Source: CAWBYL01 sp963793025 | GTDB lineage: Bacteria > Actinomycetota > Acidimicrobiia > Acidimicrobiales > Acidimicrobilacustridaceae | Assembly: GCA_963793025.1 (NCBI GenBank) | Contig: CAWBYL010000004.1 | Span: 186,001-250,000 of the forward strand | Reading direction: 5' to 3' | Length of the DNA: 64,000 bases | Part shown: piece after piece, positions 16,729 through 24,169 of the stretch | Layout: every line of letters begins with the position of its first letter | Numbering within the stretch: position 1 is the first letter of the stretch | The notes under the pieces: model-generated | The model's input: the letters and a program-made list of their open reading frames with translations, nothing else | The model's database searches: none | What the model was told of the DNA's origin: nothing | Position numbers and translations under genes: made by a program

Positions 16729-17906
16729 CCGATCCTGCCGACCTGCACCCCGAGACCCGGGCCATCCGCGCTGGTCGTTCCGACAACGACACCGCCCTCG
16801 CCCCGATCCTGTGGGCGACCACCACCTTCGTGACCCCGACGGTGGAGGAAGGGCGCCGCATGGCCACCGAGGTCGGGGCCGCCCGCTTCTACAGCCGCTA
16901 CGGGAACCCCACCGTGGCCGGCTTCGAGGAGGCCATCGCCCAGCTCGAGGGAGCCGAGACGGCCCGGGCCTTCGCCTCGGGCATGGGGGCGATCAGCGCC
17001 GTCGTGCTCGGGCTGTGCTCGACCGGGGACCACATCGTCGCTCAGCGCCAGCTCTACGCCGGGACCCAGCTCCTCTTGCAGACGGCGTGCCCCCGGTTCG
17101 GGATCGACGTGACCTTCGTCGATGGCACCGAGCCCGGCGCCTTCGCGGCGGCGATCATCCCGGGGAAGACCACGCTGGTGATCGCCGAGACACCGGCCAA
17201 CCCGCGCCTCGACATCATCGACCTCGACGAGGTCGGCGCCATCGCCGGGCCCATCACCGTCGTCGACTCGACCTTCGCCACCCCGCTCGTCCAACGTCCG
17301 CTCGACCACGGGATCGACCTCGTCGTGCACTCGGCCACCAAGGCCATCGCCGGTCACAACGACGCCACCCTCGGCGTGGTGGCCGGCTCCGCCGAGTTGG
17401 TGAACTGGCTGTATTCCTTCGCGGTGCTCCAGGGGGCCAACGCCTCGCCCTTCGACGCCATGAACGGCCTGCGGGGCCTGCGCACCCTGGGCGTCCGCCT
17501 CGAGCGGCAGAGCACCAACGCCGGCGCACTGGCCCGGGCCCTGGAAGGCGACCAGCGGGTGACCGAGGTCCGCTGGCCGGGCCTCGAATCCCACCCCCAG
17601 CACGAGCTGGCCGTCCGGCAGATGGCGCTGCCCGGAGGGCTGTTGACGTTCGACCTGGCCGGAGGCATCGACGCCGGCTGCGTCTTCGTCGAGGCGTTGG
17701 AGATCGCCCAGCTGGCCACGTCGCTCGGCGGACCCGAGACCCTCGTCACCCATCCGGCGTCGACCACCCACGTCAACCTCACGCCCGAGGAGTTGTCGGC
17801 CAACGGCATCGGGCCCGGCACGGTTCGGGTGTCCGCCGGGTTGGAGCACGCCGACGACCTGGTCGCCGACTTCGCCCAGGCCCTCGACCGCGTCGCCGGC
17901 CGGTAG
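16725..17906 (+). CDS. Cys/Met-metabolism PLP enzyme (O-acetylhomoserine sulfhydrylase or cystathionine gamma-synthase)
   Basis: PLP-dependent enzyme that uses the acetylhomoserine made by MetX, either with sulfide to give homocysteine or with cysteine to give cystathionine. The 393-aa sequence has the family's YSRYGNPT segment (about residues 56-63), the SGMGAI loop, DSTFATPLVQRPL and the Schiff-base lysine in HSATKAIAGHND (Lys206). The length (393) fits MetZ/CGS-type enzymes better than the roughly 430-aa MetY. Its ATG overlaps the metX stop, so both are translated from one riboswitch-controlled message. Which of the two reactions it runs cannot be decided here. Confidence 0.93.
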   Translation: MTDPADLHPETRAIRAGRSDNDTALAPILWATTTFVTPTVEEGRRMATEVGAARFYSRYGNPTVAGFEEAIAQLEGAETARAFASGMGAISAVVLGLCSTGDHIVAQRQLYAGTQLLLQTACPRFGIDVTFVDGTEPGAFAAAIIPGKTTLVIAETPANPRLDIIDLDEVGAIAGPITVVDSTFATPLVQRPLDHGIDLVVHSATKAIAGHNDATLGVVAGSAELVNWLYSFAVLQGANASPFDAMNGLRGLRTLGVRLERQSTNAGALARALEGDQRVTEVRWPGLESHPQHELAVRQMALPGGLLTFDLAGGIDAGCVFVEALEIAQLATSLGGPETLVTHPASTTHVNLTPEELSANGIGPGTVRVSAGLEHADDLVADFAQALDRVAGR

Positions 17907-17918
17907 GACTCGTCCGCC

Positions 17919-18704
17919 GTGCCCGAGATGCTCGAGGTGGAGCTGTACCGCCGCACCGCGGCGGCCGCCCTGGGCCGGCGGATCGACGCGGTGATGGCGC
18001 CCGACGCGTGGTTCCTCAAGGGAGGGCTCACCGCCGATGTGGTGACCGCGGCGCTGCTCGGGCGCCGGTTCGTGGCCGACCGGAGGCGGGGCAAGCTCCT
18101 GCTGCTCGACACCAGCGACGACGGGCCCACCCTCGGTCTGCGGTTCGGGATGACCGGCGTGTTGGAGCTCGACGGCGAGCCGGCCATCGACGGACTCGAG
18201 TACGGGAGCCGTCGCCGGGACCCGGCGTGGGATCGCTTCGCGGTCGCCTTCGAGGGCGGCGGGGCGCTGCGTCTGCAGGACCCGCGCCGCCTCGGCGGGG
18301 TCGAGCTCGATCCCGACGAGGACCGCCTCGGGCCCGACGCGGCCAGCGTCGGCCCCGTGGGTCTGGCCAAGGTGCTGGCCGGCAGCGAGGCTCCGCTCAA
18401 GGCCCGCCTGATGGATCAGTCCCGGCTGGCCGGCCTGGGCAACCTCCTGACCGACGAGATCCTGTGGCGCAGCGGACTCGATCCGGCCCGACCGGCCCGA
18501 TCGCTCGACGAGACCGAGGTCAAGCGCCTGCAGCGGACGATGCGGCGCACCCTCACCGTCCTGGCGGAACGCGGCGGCTCCCACACCGGCGACCTGCAGG
18601 TGGCGAGAGCGCGGGGCGCGACCTGTCCGCGCGACGGCGCCCCTCTCCAACGACGCACCATCGGCGGGCGCACCACCTATTCCTGCCCCGTCCACCAGCG
18701 GTGA
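17919..18704 (+). CDS. Fpg/Nei-family DNA glycosylase with altered zinc finger
   Basis: Base-excision repair enzyme for oxidised bases, with glycosylase and AP-lyase activity, 261 aa. After Met removal the N-terminus is Pro-Glu (MPEMLEVE), the catalytic Pro1/Glu2 of the family; the helix-two-turn-helix DNA-binding segment QSRLAGLGNLLTDEILWRSGL is intact. The C-terminal zinc finger is unusual: where Fpg has C-x2-C...C-x2-C this protein reads CPRD...CPVH, so the ligands may be Cys-Asp-Cys-His or zinc may be lost. The GTG lies 13 bp after the PLP enzyme gene, making it the last gene of the methionine unit. Confidence 0.9.
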   Translation: MPEMLEVELYRRTAAAALGRRIDAVMAPDAWFLKGGLTADVVTAALLGRRFVADRRRGKLLLLDTSDDGPTLGLRFGMTGVLELDGEPAIDGLEYGSRRRDPAWDRFAVAFEGGGALRLQDPRRLGGVELDPDEDRLGPDAASVGPVGLAKVLAGSEAPLKARLMDQSRLAGLGNLLTDEILWRSGLDPARPARSLDETEVKRLQRTMRRTLTVLAERGGSHTGDLQVARARGATCPRDGAPLQRRTIGGRTTYSCPVHQR

Positions 18705-18733
18705 CCTGGCCCCGGCGCGGAGCACTGCGGCGG

Positions 18734-18739
18734 TAGGGT
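18734..18739 (+). promoter_or_regulatory. Candidate -10 TAGGGT before the Thr-rich protein gene
   Basis: TAGGGT lies about 65 bp before the GTG at 18803, which has its own GGAAGG ribosome-binding site, so a normal 5' leader is expected. The same hexamer precedes the tRNA-Gly gene. Confidence 0.3.
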
Positions 18740-18802
18740 TGCCGGTCATTGCAGGGCGGGGAACGGCCCGCGCCTGAGGCCCCGATCGGAAGGTCCCCGA
18801 CC

Positions 18803-19793
18803 GTGCACACCCCCTCGCCGAGGAGTCGAGCCCGTTCGTGGGCGTCGCTGCTGGGCGCGACGGGTGCGATCTCTCTCGGAGTGGTGGCGTGGGGCCTGCT
18901 CCCCGCCGGCGCCCAGGTGGCGCCGCAGCAGGAGTCGACCACGACGACCGCCTCGTCCACGACGTCCACGACGCTCGAGCCGACGACCACGACCACGGTG
19001 CCGAGCACCACCACCACGGTGCCCCGCACGACGACCACCACCCGACCGTCCACCACCACCACGACCCGGCCGCGGACGACGACCACGACGGCGCCCACCA
19101 CCACCACGACGGCGCCCACCACCACCACGAGCACGGCGAGCACGACCACGACCACGGCGGCCGGTGCCGCCGTGGCGCCGCCGGGGTTCACCGACCCCAA
19201 CGCCGAGGGCGGGTCCGGTGGTGGGTGGCCGACGGGCACGAAGATCCGCTTGGTCGTCGGCGGCCTGCTCGGCGTGGCGGTGGCCCTGAGCGGGATGGCC
19301 TGGGCCTATTGGCGTCGCACTCGGCCCACCGCCCTGCCCGCCGGTGGCGCGGCGGCGGTCACCACCGAGGCCCACGACTCCGCCCCGATCACCGGCCCCC
19401 TGCCCATCGTGGGGCCCGTCGGCCCCTACCCCAGGACGCCCGAGGCGGTGGACGACGGCCGGTCCGGCTTCCCCCGCCCCGACGTCCCCCGCTCCGACAT
19501 CCGAGGTCGAACCGGCTCCTGAGAGCGAACCGGCCCCGGCGCCTGCCGACACCGATGCTGCCGATCGCTCGGATGCCGTCGTGGAGGTGGCTCCGACGCC
19601 CGCCAACGGCGTCCCGGTCGTGGGTCCGGTGTCGGCTCCGAGCGCGGCAGGCCAAGCCTCAGGCGCCATGTCGCCGCCGTCGAGCCGCACCGCCCCGGCG
19701 GGCGACTCCGGTGCCGGCTTCGGCTTCGTCACCCGGGAGGATCTCGGGCTCACCCGCCACGACCACGGGCCCGGTGGTGGCGACCGGCCCTGA
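18803..19793 (+). CDS. Thr/Pro-rich bitopic envelope protein, frameshifted near its C-terminus
   Basis: No named family. The protein has an N-terminal signal or anchor helix (about residues 12-35), a stretch of about 80 residues made almost only of Thr with Pro, Ala, Ser and Arg (an extended, possibly glycosylated wall-spanning linker), a second transmembrane helix (about 155-178) ending in WRR, and a Pro/Ala-rich cytoplasmic tail. In the starting frame it stops at 19522, but the tail composition continues without break in the frame ending at 19793 (APTSEVEPAPESEPAPAP onwards), so one extra C in the runs at 19471-19490 is likely. Repaired length is about 329 aa. GTG start with GGAAGG nine bases before. 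Confidence 0.7.
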
Positions 19794-19826
19794 TCCAGGG
19801 GTCGCCGGGTCTCGGCACCGGGGGTC

Positions 19827-19832
19827 TACGGT
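19827..19832 (+). promoter_or_regulatory. -10 hexamer TACGGT of the 79-aa gene
   Basis: TACGGT ends six bases before the ATG at 19839; leaderless arrangement for the first gene of the DUF4202 unit. Confidence 0.45.
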
Positions 19833-19838
19833 GAGCGC

Positions 19839-20078
19839 ATGGCAGACGCCCTCGACCTCGACGCCATGATCCAGCGCTTCCGCGATCGTGCCCATGCCGT
19901 CAAGAACCGTCCGCTCCCACCGATCGCCGGCGACGAGCGAACCCGGTTCGTCGAGCAGGCCCAGAACGACTTCCAGGACTTCGCCCTGATCGGCGATTCC
20001 ACCGCCGAGCTCGTCGACGGGATCCTCACCTTCACCGTCGACCTGCGACCGCCGGAGGCCCGAGGTGGAGGTGACTGA
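19839..20078 (+). CDS. Small conserved-type protein, unknown function
   Basis: A 79-aa acidic cytoplasmic protein with an N-terminal amphipathic helix (LDLDAMIQRFRDRAHAVKNR), a central FVEQAQNDFQDFALIGDSTAEL and a beta-rich end. I do not recognise the family. Its 3' end overlaps the DUF4202 gene by 14 bp and contains that gene's GGAGG ribosome-binding site, so the two are coupled. The -10 box six bases before the ATG makes it the start of a three-gene unit. Confidence 0.75.
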   Translation: MADALDLDAMIQRFRDRAHAVKNRPLPPIAGDERTRFVEQAQNDFQDFALIGDSTAELVDGILTFTVDLRPPEARGGGD

Positions 20079-20742
20079 GGTCCGTGCCCCGGTCGGAGTC
20101 GACCCGGAGCGCTTCGCCCGGGCCCTCGCCGCCATCGACGCCGCCAACGCCGATGACCCGACGACGCTCGTGGTGGAGGGGGTGGCCCGTCCGAAGGAGC
20201 AGGCCCATGCCGAGGCCATGACCGACTGGGTCCGACGCCTCGACCCGGACGCCGGTGAAGCCCAGCTCCTCGCCGCCCGGGCCCATCACCTTCGCCGTTG
20301 GGAGTACCCCCGTGATGCCGAGCCCGACGGTCGCACCGGCTACCTCCGCTGGCGGTCCGAGGCCCGCAAGGGGCAGGCTGCCGCCGTGCGCGACCTGTTG
20401 GCCGGCGTCGGGTACGAAACCGCCACGATCGAGACCGTGCAGGGCCTGGTGGCCAAGCAGGGTCTGGGCAAGGGCGACAAGCCCGATGTCGAGGGGCGGG
20501 CCGATCCGGTGCAGGTGCACGAGGACGCGCTCTGCCTGGTCTTCCTGACCACCCAGTTCGAGCCGTTGGCCGACAAGTTGGGCGACGACAAGACCGTGGA
20601 CGTGGTGGCCCGCACCCTGGCCAAGATGGGGGATCGGGGGCGGGCGGCGGCGCTGGCTCTGGACCTCAGCGACCGAGAGCGGGCCATCGTGGGCGCCGCC
20701 CTCGACCGTCTGGCCGCAGTGGCCGCCGAGGGGTCCCGATGA
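20065..20742 (+). CDS. DUF4202 domain protein
   Basis: A 225-aa cytoplasmic protein that matches DUF4202 along its whole length: ALAAIDAANADDP near the start, RPKEQAHAEAMTDWVRRL, the ARAHHLRRWEYPR segment with paired His residues, RTGYLRWRSEARKGQAAAV, CLVFLTTQFEPLADK and the KMGDRGRAAALAL end. The biochemical role of DUF4202 is not established; the conserved HH and acidic residues suggest a metal-binding helical protein of HD-like type, which is inference. The GTG at 20065 has GGAGG six bases upstream; a second GTG lies two codons on. It overlaps the following gene as ATGA. Confidence 0.92.
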   Translation: MEVTEVRAPVGVDPERFARALAAIDAANADDPTTLVVEGVARPKEQAHAEAMTDWVRRLDPDAGEAQLLAARAHHLRRWEYPRDAEPDGRTGYLRWRSEARKGQAAAVRDLLAGVGYETATIETVQGLVAKQGLGKGDKPDVEGRADPVQVHEDALCLVFLTTQFEPLADKLGDDKTVDVVARTLAKMGDRGRAAALALDLSDRERAIVGAALDRLAAVAAEGSR

Positions 20743-21911
20743 GCTGTGCGTACTGCGGTCAGGCGGAGGTCTCCGAGGGCGACCGATGCCCTGCGTGCGG
20801 CACCATCGCCGTGACCGAGGAGGCGCTCGACGTCCTGCTCGAGCTGAGGATGGAGTCGATCGGCGAGCAGGACGACGACGACGAGGGGGGCGGCGTCATG
20901 GCCTTCGTCGAGGACGAGTCCGCGACCGCCGATTCCCGGCCCGAAATCGAATCGGCACCGCCGATCTTCCGCGACCCGGTGCACGATCCCCTCGATCCTG
21001 ACCTCATGGACCCTGGTGCCGGGCGAGACTTCGGCTCCCACGACGAGGTGGCTTCGGATCGGGATGACGAGTCGGCGCCGGTGGCGGGCTCCGTGCTGCC
21101 CCGACGCGCCCGGACCGGGCTGGGGCCGACGTGGGGTCCCCGTGACCACCCTCCGGCGGTTGTGGCTCCGGCGCCCCCGCTACCCCTGGAGGCCCCGGCC
21201 GGCGCCCCGGCCCAGCGACGATCGGGCACCGGACTCCCGGCCCCGGCGGCGGCGACGGTCGCCGCGAAGAAGCTCACCGACGCCTCCGATCCACCGGTTC
21301 CGCCCCCGCCGGTCCCTACCCGCACCAGCCATCCCCGTGTCCGTCGATGGCTGGGCCGGGGTGCCGAGCGCGACGCCCTTCCTGATTCGTCTCCCGAGGC
21401 CGAGCCCGTCCCCGCGCCGGTGGCCAATCCGGCGTTCCCCGGCGCCCCGGCGGGGATCCTCGACGGTGTGGAGGCCGAGGCCGACGACGGTTCGGGTCCG
21501 GTGGATCCGGCCGGCGTCGAGGAGGCACTGGGCCGACTGTCGCCGGGGGCCCGCCGGGTGGCCGCCGCCTCGATGATGGTCGCCTCTGCCGTCCTCGAGC
21601 AGGGGGAGCGGGTCGCAGCCGTGGTGCAGGGCGACCACCAACGCCGTTCCTGCGTGGCCGTGCTCACCGACCGCCGCATCCTCGTCGTCGACGAGCGCCC
21701 ATGGAGCCCGGTGGTTCGCTCGTTCCCGTTGGGTCCCCAGCTCGGGGTCCACGGTTGGCAGGACGACCGGCGGGCGTCGCTCGTGTTCGTCAGGGACGGC
21801 GTGGGCGTGCTCGTGTCGGACATCTCGGACCGGCCTCTGGCCCGGGATCTCGCCCGGCGGGCCCGCGTGGCCTGCGGTCTCCCGCCCGACGGCGCCGCCC
21901 CTCCGGGCTGA
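20739..21911 (+). CDS. Zinc-ribbon protein with disordered linker and PH-like C-terminal domain
   Basis: A 390-aa three-part protein. Residues 1-22 form a zinc ribbon (CAYC and CPAC), residues about 30-260 are low-complexity, rich in Pro, Ala, Asp and Glu, and residues about 275-385 look like a bacterial PH-type domain, with SPGARRVAAASMMVASAVLEQGERV and the strand motif VAVLTDRRILVVD. No membrane helix. It is the last gene of the unit with DUF4202 (ATGA overlap), so it may act with it. Function unknown; the zinc ribbon and PH-like fold suggest a protein-protein or lipid-binding adaptor. Confidence 0.8.
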   Translation: MSCAYCGQAEVSEGDRCPACGTIAVTEEALDVLLELRMESIGEQDDDDEGGGVMAFVEDESATADSRPEIESAPPIFRDPVHDPLDPDLMDPGAGRDFGSHDEVASDRDDESAPVAGSVLPRRARTGLGPTWGPRDHPPAVVAPAPPLPLEAPAGAPAQRRSGTGLPAPAAATVAAKKLTDASDPPVPPPPVPTRTSHPRVRRWLGRGAERDALPDSSPEAEPVPAPVANPAFPGAPAGILDGVEAEADDGSGPVDPAGVEEALGRLSPGARRVAAASMMVASAVLEQGERVAAVVQGDHQRRSCVAVLTDRRILVVDERPWSPVVRSFPLGPQLGVHGWQDDRRASLVFVRDGVGVLVSDISDRPLARDLARRARVACGLPPDGAAPPG

Positions 21912-21944
21912 CCGCTCGCTTGGTGGGCGCTCGGTCGGTGTTGC

Positions 21945-21950
21945 TAGGGT
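21945..21950 (+). promoter_or_regulatory. Candidate -10 TAGGGT of tRNA-Gly
   Basis: TAGGGT lies 11 bp before the mature tRNA 5' end, with TTGGTG about 19 bp further upstream as a weak -35. Confidence 0.4.
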
Positions 21951-21961
21951 GGTCATCCCAC

Positions 21962-22034
21962 GCGGACGTGGCTCAGTTGGTAGAGCATCACCTTGCCAAG
22001 GTGAGGGTCGCGAGTTCGAATCTCGTCGTCCGCT
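21962..22034 (+). tRNA. tRNA-Gly (GCC anticodon)
   Basis: A complete cloverleaf: acceptor stem GCGGACG with CGTCCGC, D arm GCTC/GAGC, anticodon stem TCACC/GGTGA around the loop TTGCCAA (anticodon GCC), variable loop GGGTC, and T arm GCGAG-TTCGAAT-CTCGT. The discriminator base is T, and CCA is encoded directly after it (22035-22037). GCC reads the GGC and GGT glycine codons, the main ones in this GC-rich genome. Confidence 0.97.
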
Positions 22035-22049
22035 CCAGGAAACACCAGG

Positions 22050-22075
22050 TCAGGCGCCTCTCCGGAGGCGCCTGA
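22050..22075 (+). terminator. Hairpin terminator after tRNA-Gly
   Basis: TCAGGCGCCTC-TCCG-GAGGCGCCTGA is a perfect 11-bp stem with a four-base loop, starting 13 bases after the encoded CCA. There is no U-tract, which is common for actinobacterial terminators. Confidence 0.8.
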
Positions 22076-22186
22076 CTCGCGCTCCGGGACGCCTGCCGGC
22101 CGTCTGGGCCGGGTCGGGACCGTGGGGCGCGTGGCATGTCCGGGCCTCCGGGTCGGACCCGTCGTTCTCCTCGTCGTCCCGGCGGG

Positions 22187-22825
22187 CTAGGCGAAGCCGT
22201 CGCCGATCGCCACCATGAGCGACTCGGTCTGAGCCGGGGTGACGGCCCCGGGGGGAACGATCACGGAGACCAACACGTTGCCGACTCGGAGCACGCCGAG
22301 GTCGAGCACCGTCCCGGACAGGATGATCGCTTCGTCGCCCGCGTCGACCTCGGTCTGCTCGACCGACGTTCCCCCGGCGGTGGCGATGTTGATCTGGACG
22401 GCACCGTCGAAGGCCTGCTCGATCGACTGTGCGTCGGAGGAGGTGTATCGACTGGCGGCCACAGTGAGGTTCGAATCGGGTCCGTTCTCGGAGACGAAGC
22501 TGTAGGCGCACTGGGGCGTCGACGACGTCGATGCGGTGGCCTCGGTGATCTCCAGCCCGGTCGCCTCGGCAACGGTGTCGGCGGGGACCGCCTCGCAGAT
22601 GTCCTCAGCCGTCAACGCCGCCTCGTCGGTGTCGTCGTCGTCGGTGTCGTCGTCGGTGGTGGTGGTGGAGGCCGTGGCATCGTCGTCGGTCTCCGCCACG
22701 GTGGTGGACGGGCGTTCAGCCGCAGGACTGTCGTCGCTGCTGCACGCCCCGGCCCCGGTGGCCATGACGACGGCGACCAGGGCGCCGATGGCGACCTGCC
22801 GGCGCCGCTGGCTGGTCGGGCTCAC
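22187..22825 (-). CDS. Putative lipoprotein, DUF3558-like
   Basis: A secreted, lipid-anchored protein of about 212 aa. The GTG at 22825 is chosen because it gives a standard signal peptide: a short basic start (SPTSQRRRQ), a hydrophobic core (VAIGALVAVVMATG) and a lipobox-like AGAC, followed by SSDD. An AAGG lies nine bases before. Next comes a Thr/Asp-rich linker (about residues 30-68), then a globular domain with TAEDICEAVPADTV, PQCAYSF and IVPPGAV, whose paired Cys and layout resemble mycobacterial DUF3558 lipoproteins. Family assignment is tentative; the upstream in-frame ATG would add a non-signal stretch. Confidence 0.72.
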   Translation of the reverse strand: MSPTSQRRRQVAIGALVAVVMATGAGACSSDDSPAAERPSTTVAETDDDATASTTTTDDDTDDDDTDEAALTAEDICEAVPADTVAEATGLEITEATASTSSTPQCAYSFVSENGPDSNLTVAASRYTSSDAQSIEQAFDGAVQINIATAGGTSVEQTEVDAGDEAIILSGTVLDLGVLRVGNVLVSVIVPPGAVTPAQTESLMVAIGDGFA

Positions 22826-23056
22826 GAGCGTGGCCCTTCTGTCTCGAGTTTCCACCGGTCGCTCCGTCCGTCGTCCCGACACGAGACAGTGTCATCGGCC
22901 CGGATGGTGACGTGCTTGAGGAGCGAGGATCGTTGGTCTCCGGTGTGCACAGCCGCCCGCGAGACCACGCCGGGAACCGGGACCGGGCAGCCGGGGCCGA
23001 TCTCGGCACTCACCGGCGAGCAAGCCCGGGGCCCTCGAACCTGGGAGCATTGCGTC

Positions 23057-23950
23057 ATGACGAGCGTCGACGGCACCGCCCGGACCACCATCGAGCGCCT
23101 CGGCGTGAGCGACGAGCTGCCCGATGTGCTCGCCGTTCTCGATCACGACGGAGTGGTGATCATCGAAGGCCTCCTCTCCGCCGAGGTCAGGGAGCGCATC
23201 AACGACGAGGTCGAGAGCGCAGTGGACGCGGCCGATCCCGACGGCCCGATGTTCAACGACATGGTGAAGGCGTTCATGGGGCCCGCCACCAGGAACGTCC
23301 CGGGGGTCCCCGGCATCTCGCCCACCTTCGCGACCGAGGCGATGTGTCACCCGACCCTGCTGGGCCTGGCCGATGCGGTCCTCGGTCCGAGCTGCGCTCG
23401 CTTCCAGCTCAACCTCGGTCAGATCCTGGAGCGAGGTCCGGGGGCGGAGGACCAGCTGATGCACCGCGACGAGGCCGTGTGGTCCGACGTGCCCAAGCCT
23501 TGCCCCGAGCTGCAGCTCGCCACGGTGATCGCACTGGTGGACTTCACCGCCGAGAACGGGGCTACTCGGGTGGTGCCCGGCAGCCACCGGTGGTCCGATC
23601 GCCACCTCCCCATGGGGGAGCAGAGGCGTGCTGGCGACGACGAGATCGTGGTGGCCGAGATGCCGGCTGGCTCCGCCATCGTCTACAGCGGTGGCACGCT
23701 CCATGGCGGAGGTGCGAACCGCACGGACCAGCGCCGCCGAGCGGTGCACCTGAGCTACTGCCTGGGGTGGCTGCGCACCGAGGAGAACAACTACCTGTCG
23801 ATACCACCCGCTGTCGCCGCCACGTTGCCCCGTCGGGCCCAGGAGGTCATCGGGTACTCGATCTACGACGCCATCCCCCGAGGCGGTGGCTACCTCGGGA
23901 TGGTGCGCATGCAGGATCCCGTCGACCTGCTCGCCGACGGCGATCTCTGA
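23057..23950 (+). CDS. Phytanoyl-CoA dioxygenase (PhyH) family, Fe(II)/2-oxoglutarate oxygenase
   Basis: Hydroxylates an unactivated carbon using O2 and 2-oxoglutarate; 297 aa, cytoplasmic. The facial triad is visible as H136-x-D138 (QLMHRDEAVW) and the distal H216 (GGTLHGGG), with Arg222 or Arg226 as the likely 2-oxoglutarate anchor. PGSHRWSDRH (about residues 174-183) is a typical PhyH stretch. The ATG at 23057 has GGGAG upstream; a much longer in-frame reading exists but runs across the lipoprotein gene's antisense. It is divergent from the lipoprotein. The substrate is unknown; the family acts on acyl-CoAs, terpenoids and small metabolites. Confidence 0.92.
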   Translation: MTSVDGTARTTIERLGVSDELPDVLAVLDHDGVVIIEGLLSAEVRERINDEVESAVDAADPDGPMFNDMVKAFMGPATRNVPGVPGISPTFATEAMCHPTLLGLADAVLGPSCARFQLNLGQILERGPGAEDQLMHRDEAVWSDVPKPCPELQLATVIALVDFTAENGATRVVPGSHRWSDRHLPMGEQRRAGDDEIVVAEMPAGSAIVYSGGTLHGGGANRTDQRRRAVHLSYCLGWLRTEENNYLSIPPAVAATLPRRAQEVIGYSIYDAIPRGGGYLGMVRMQDPVDLLADGDL

Positions 23951-24061
23951 CGCCGACCAAACCACCTCGTCGTGGGCCTTGACACTCCTCACACGAGGGT
24001 TGAGCGTTCAGGCTGTCGGTTGTCGAGACGCGGCATCGATCAACGAGGAGGGCGACTGGTC

Positions 24062-24150
24062 ATGCGCCTCATGCTGCATGTGTCGATGAACACCGAGAAG
24101 ACCAACCAGCTGGTGCTCGACGGAGCGATGGGGTCGACCATCGCGGCGGA
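24062..24150 (+). pseudogene. N-terminal remnant of a small DUF3303-like gene
   Basis: An ATG with a good GGAGG site opens a frame whose first 29 residues (MRLMLHVSMNTEKTNQLVLDGAMG, split here) resemble the start of small alpha/beta proteins of the DUF3303 type. After about residue 30 the frame runs into the 3' end of the convergent oxidoreductase and loses all protein-like character. This suggests a deletion that joined the two genes. The endpoint is approximate and the family match rests on memory of its start only. Confidence 0.35.
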
Positions 24151-24169
24151 CTCTCCGTCTGCGGCCCGC

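Noticed and set aside
18950..19160. ACC/GAC-rich low-complexity DNA as a possible regulatory repeat
   Set aside because: It is the coding sequence for the Thr-rich linker of the membrane protein and needs no other explanation.
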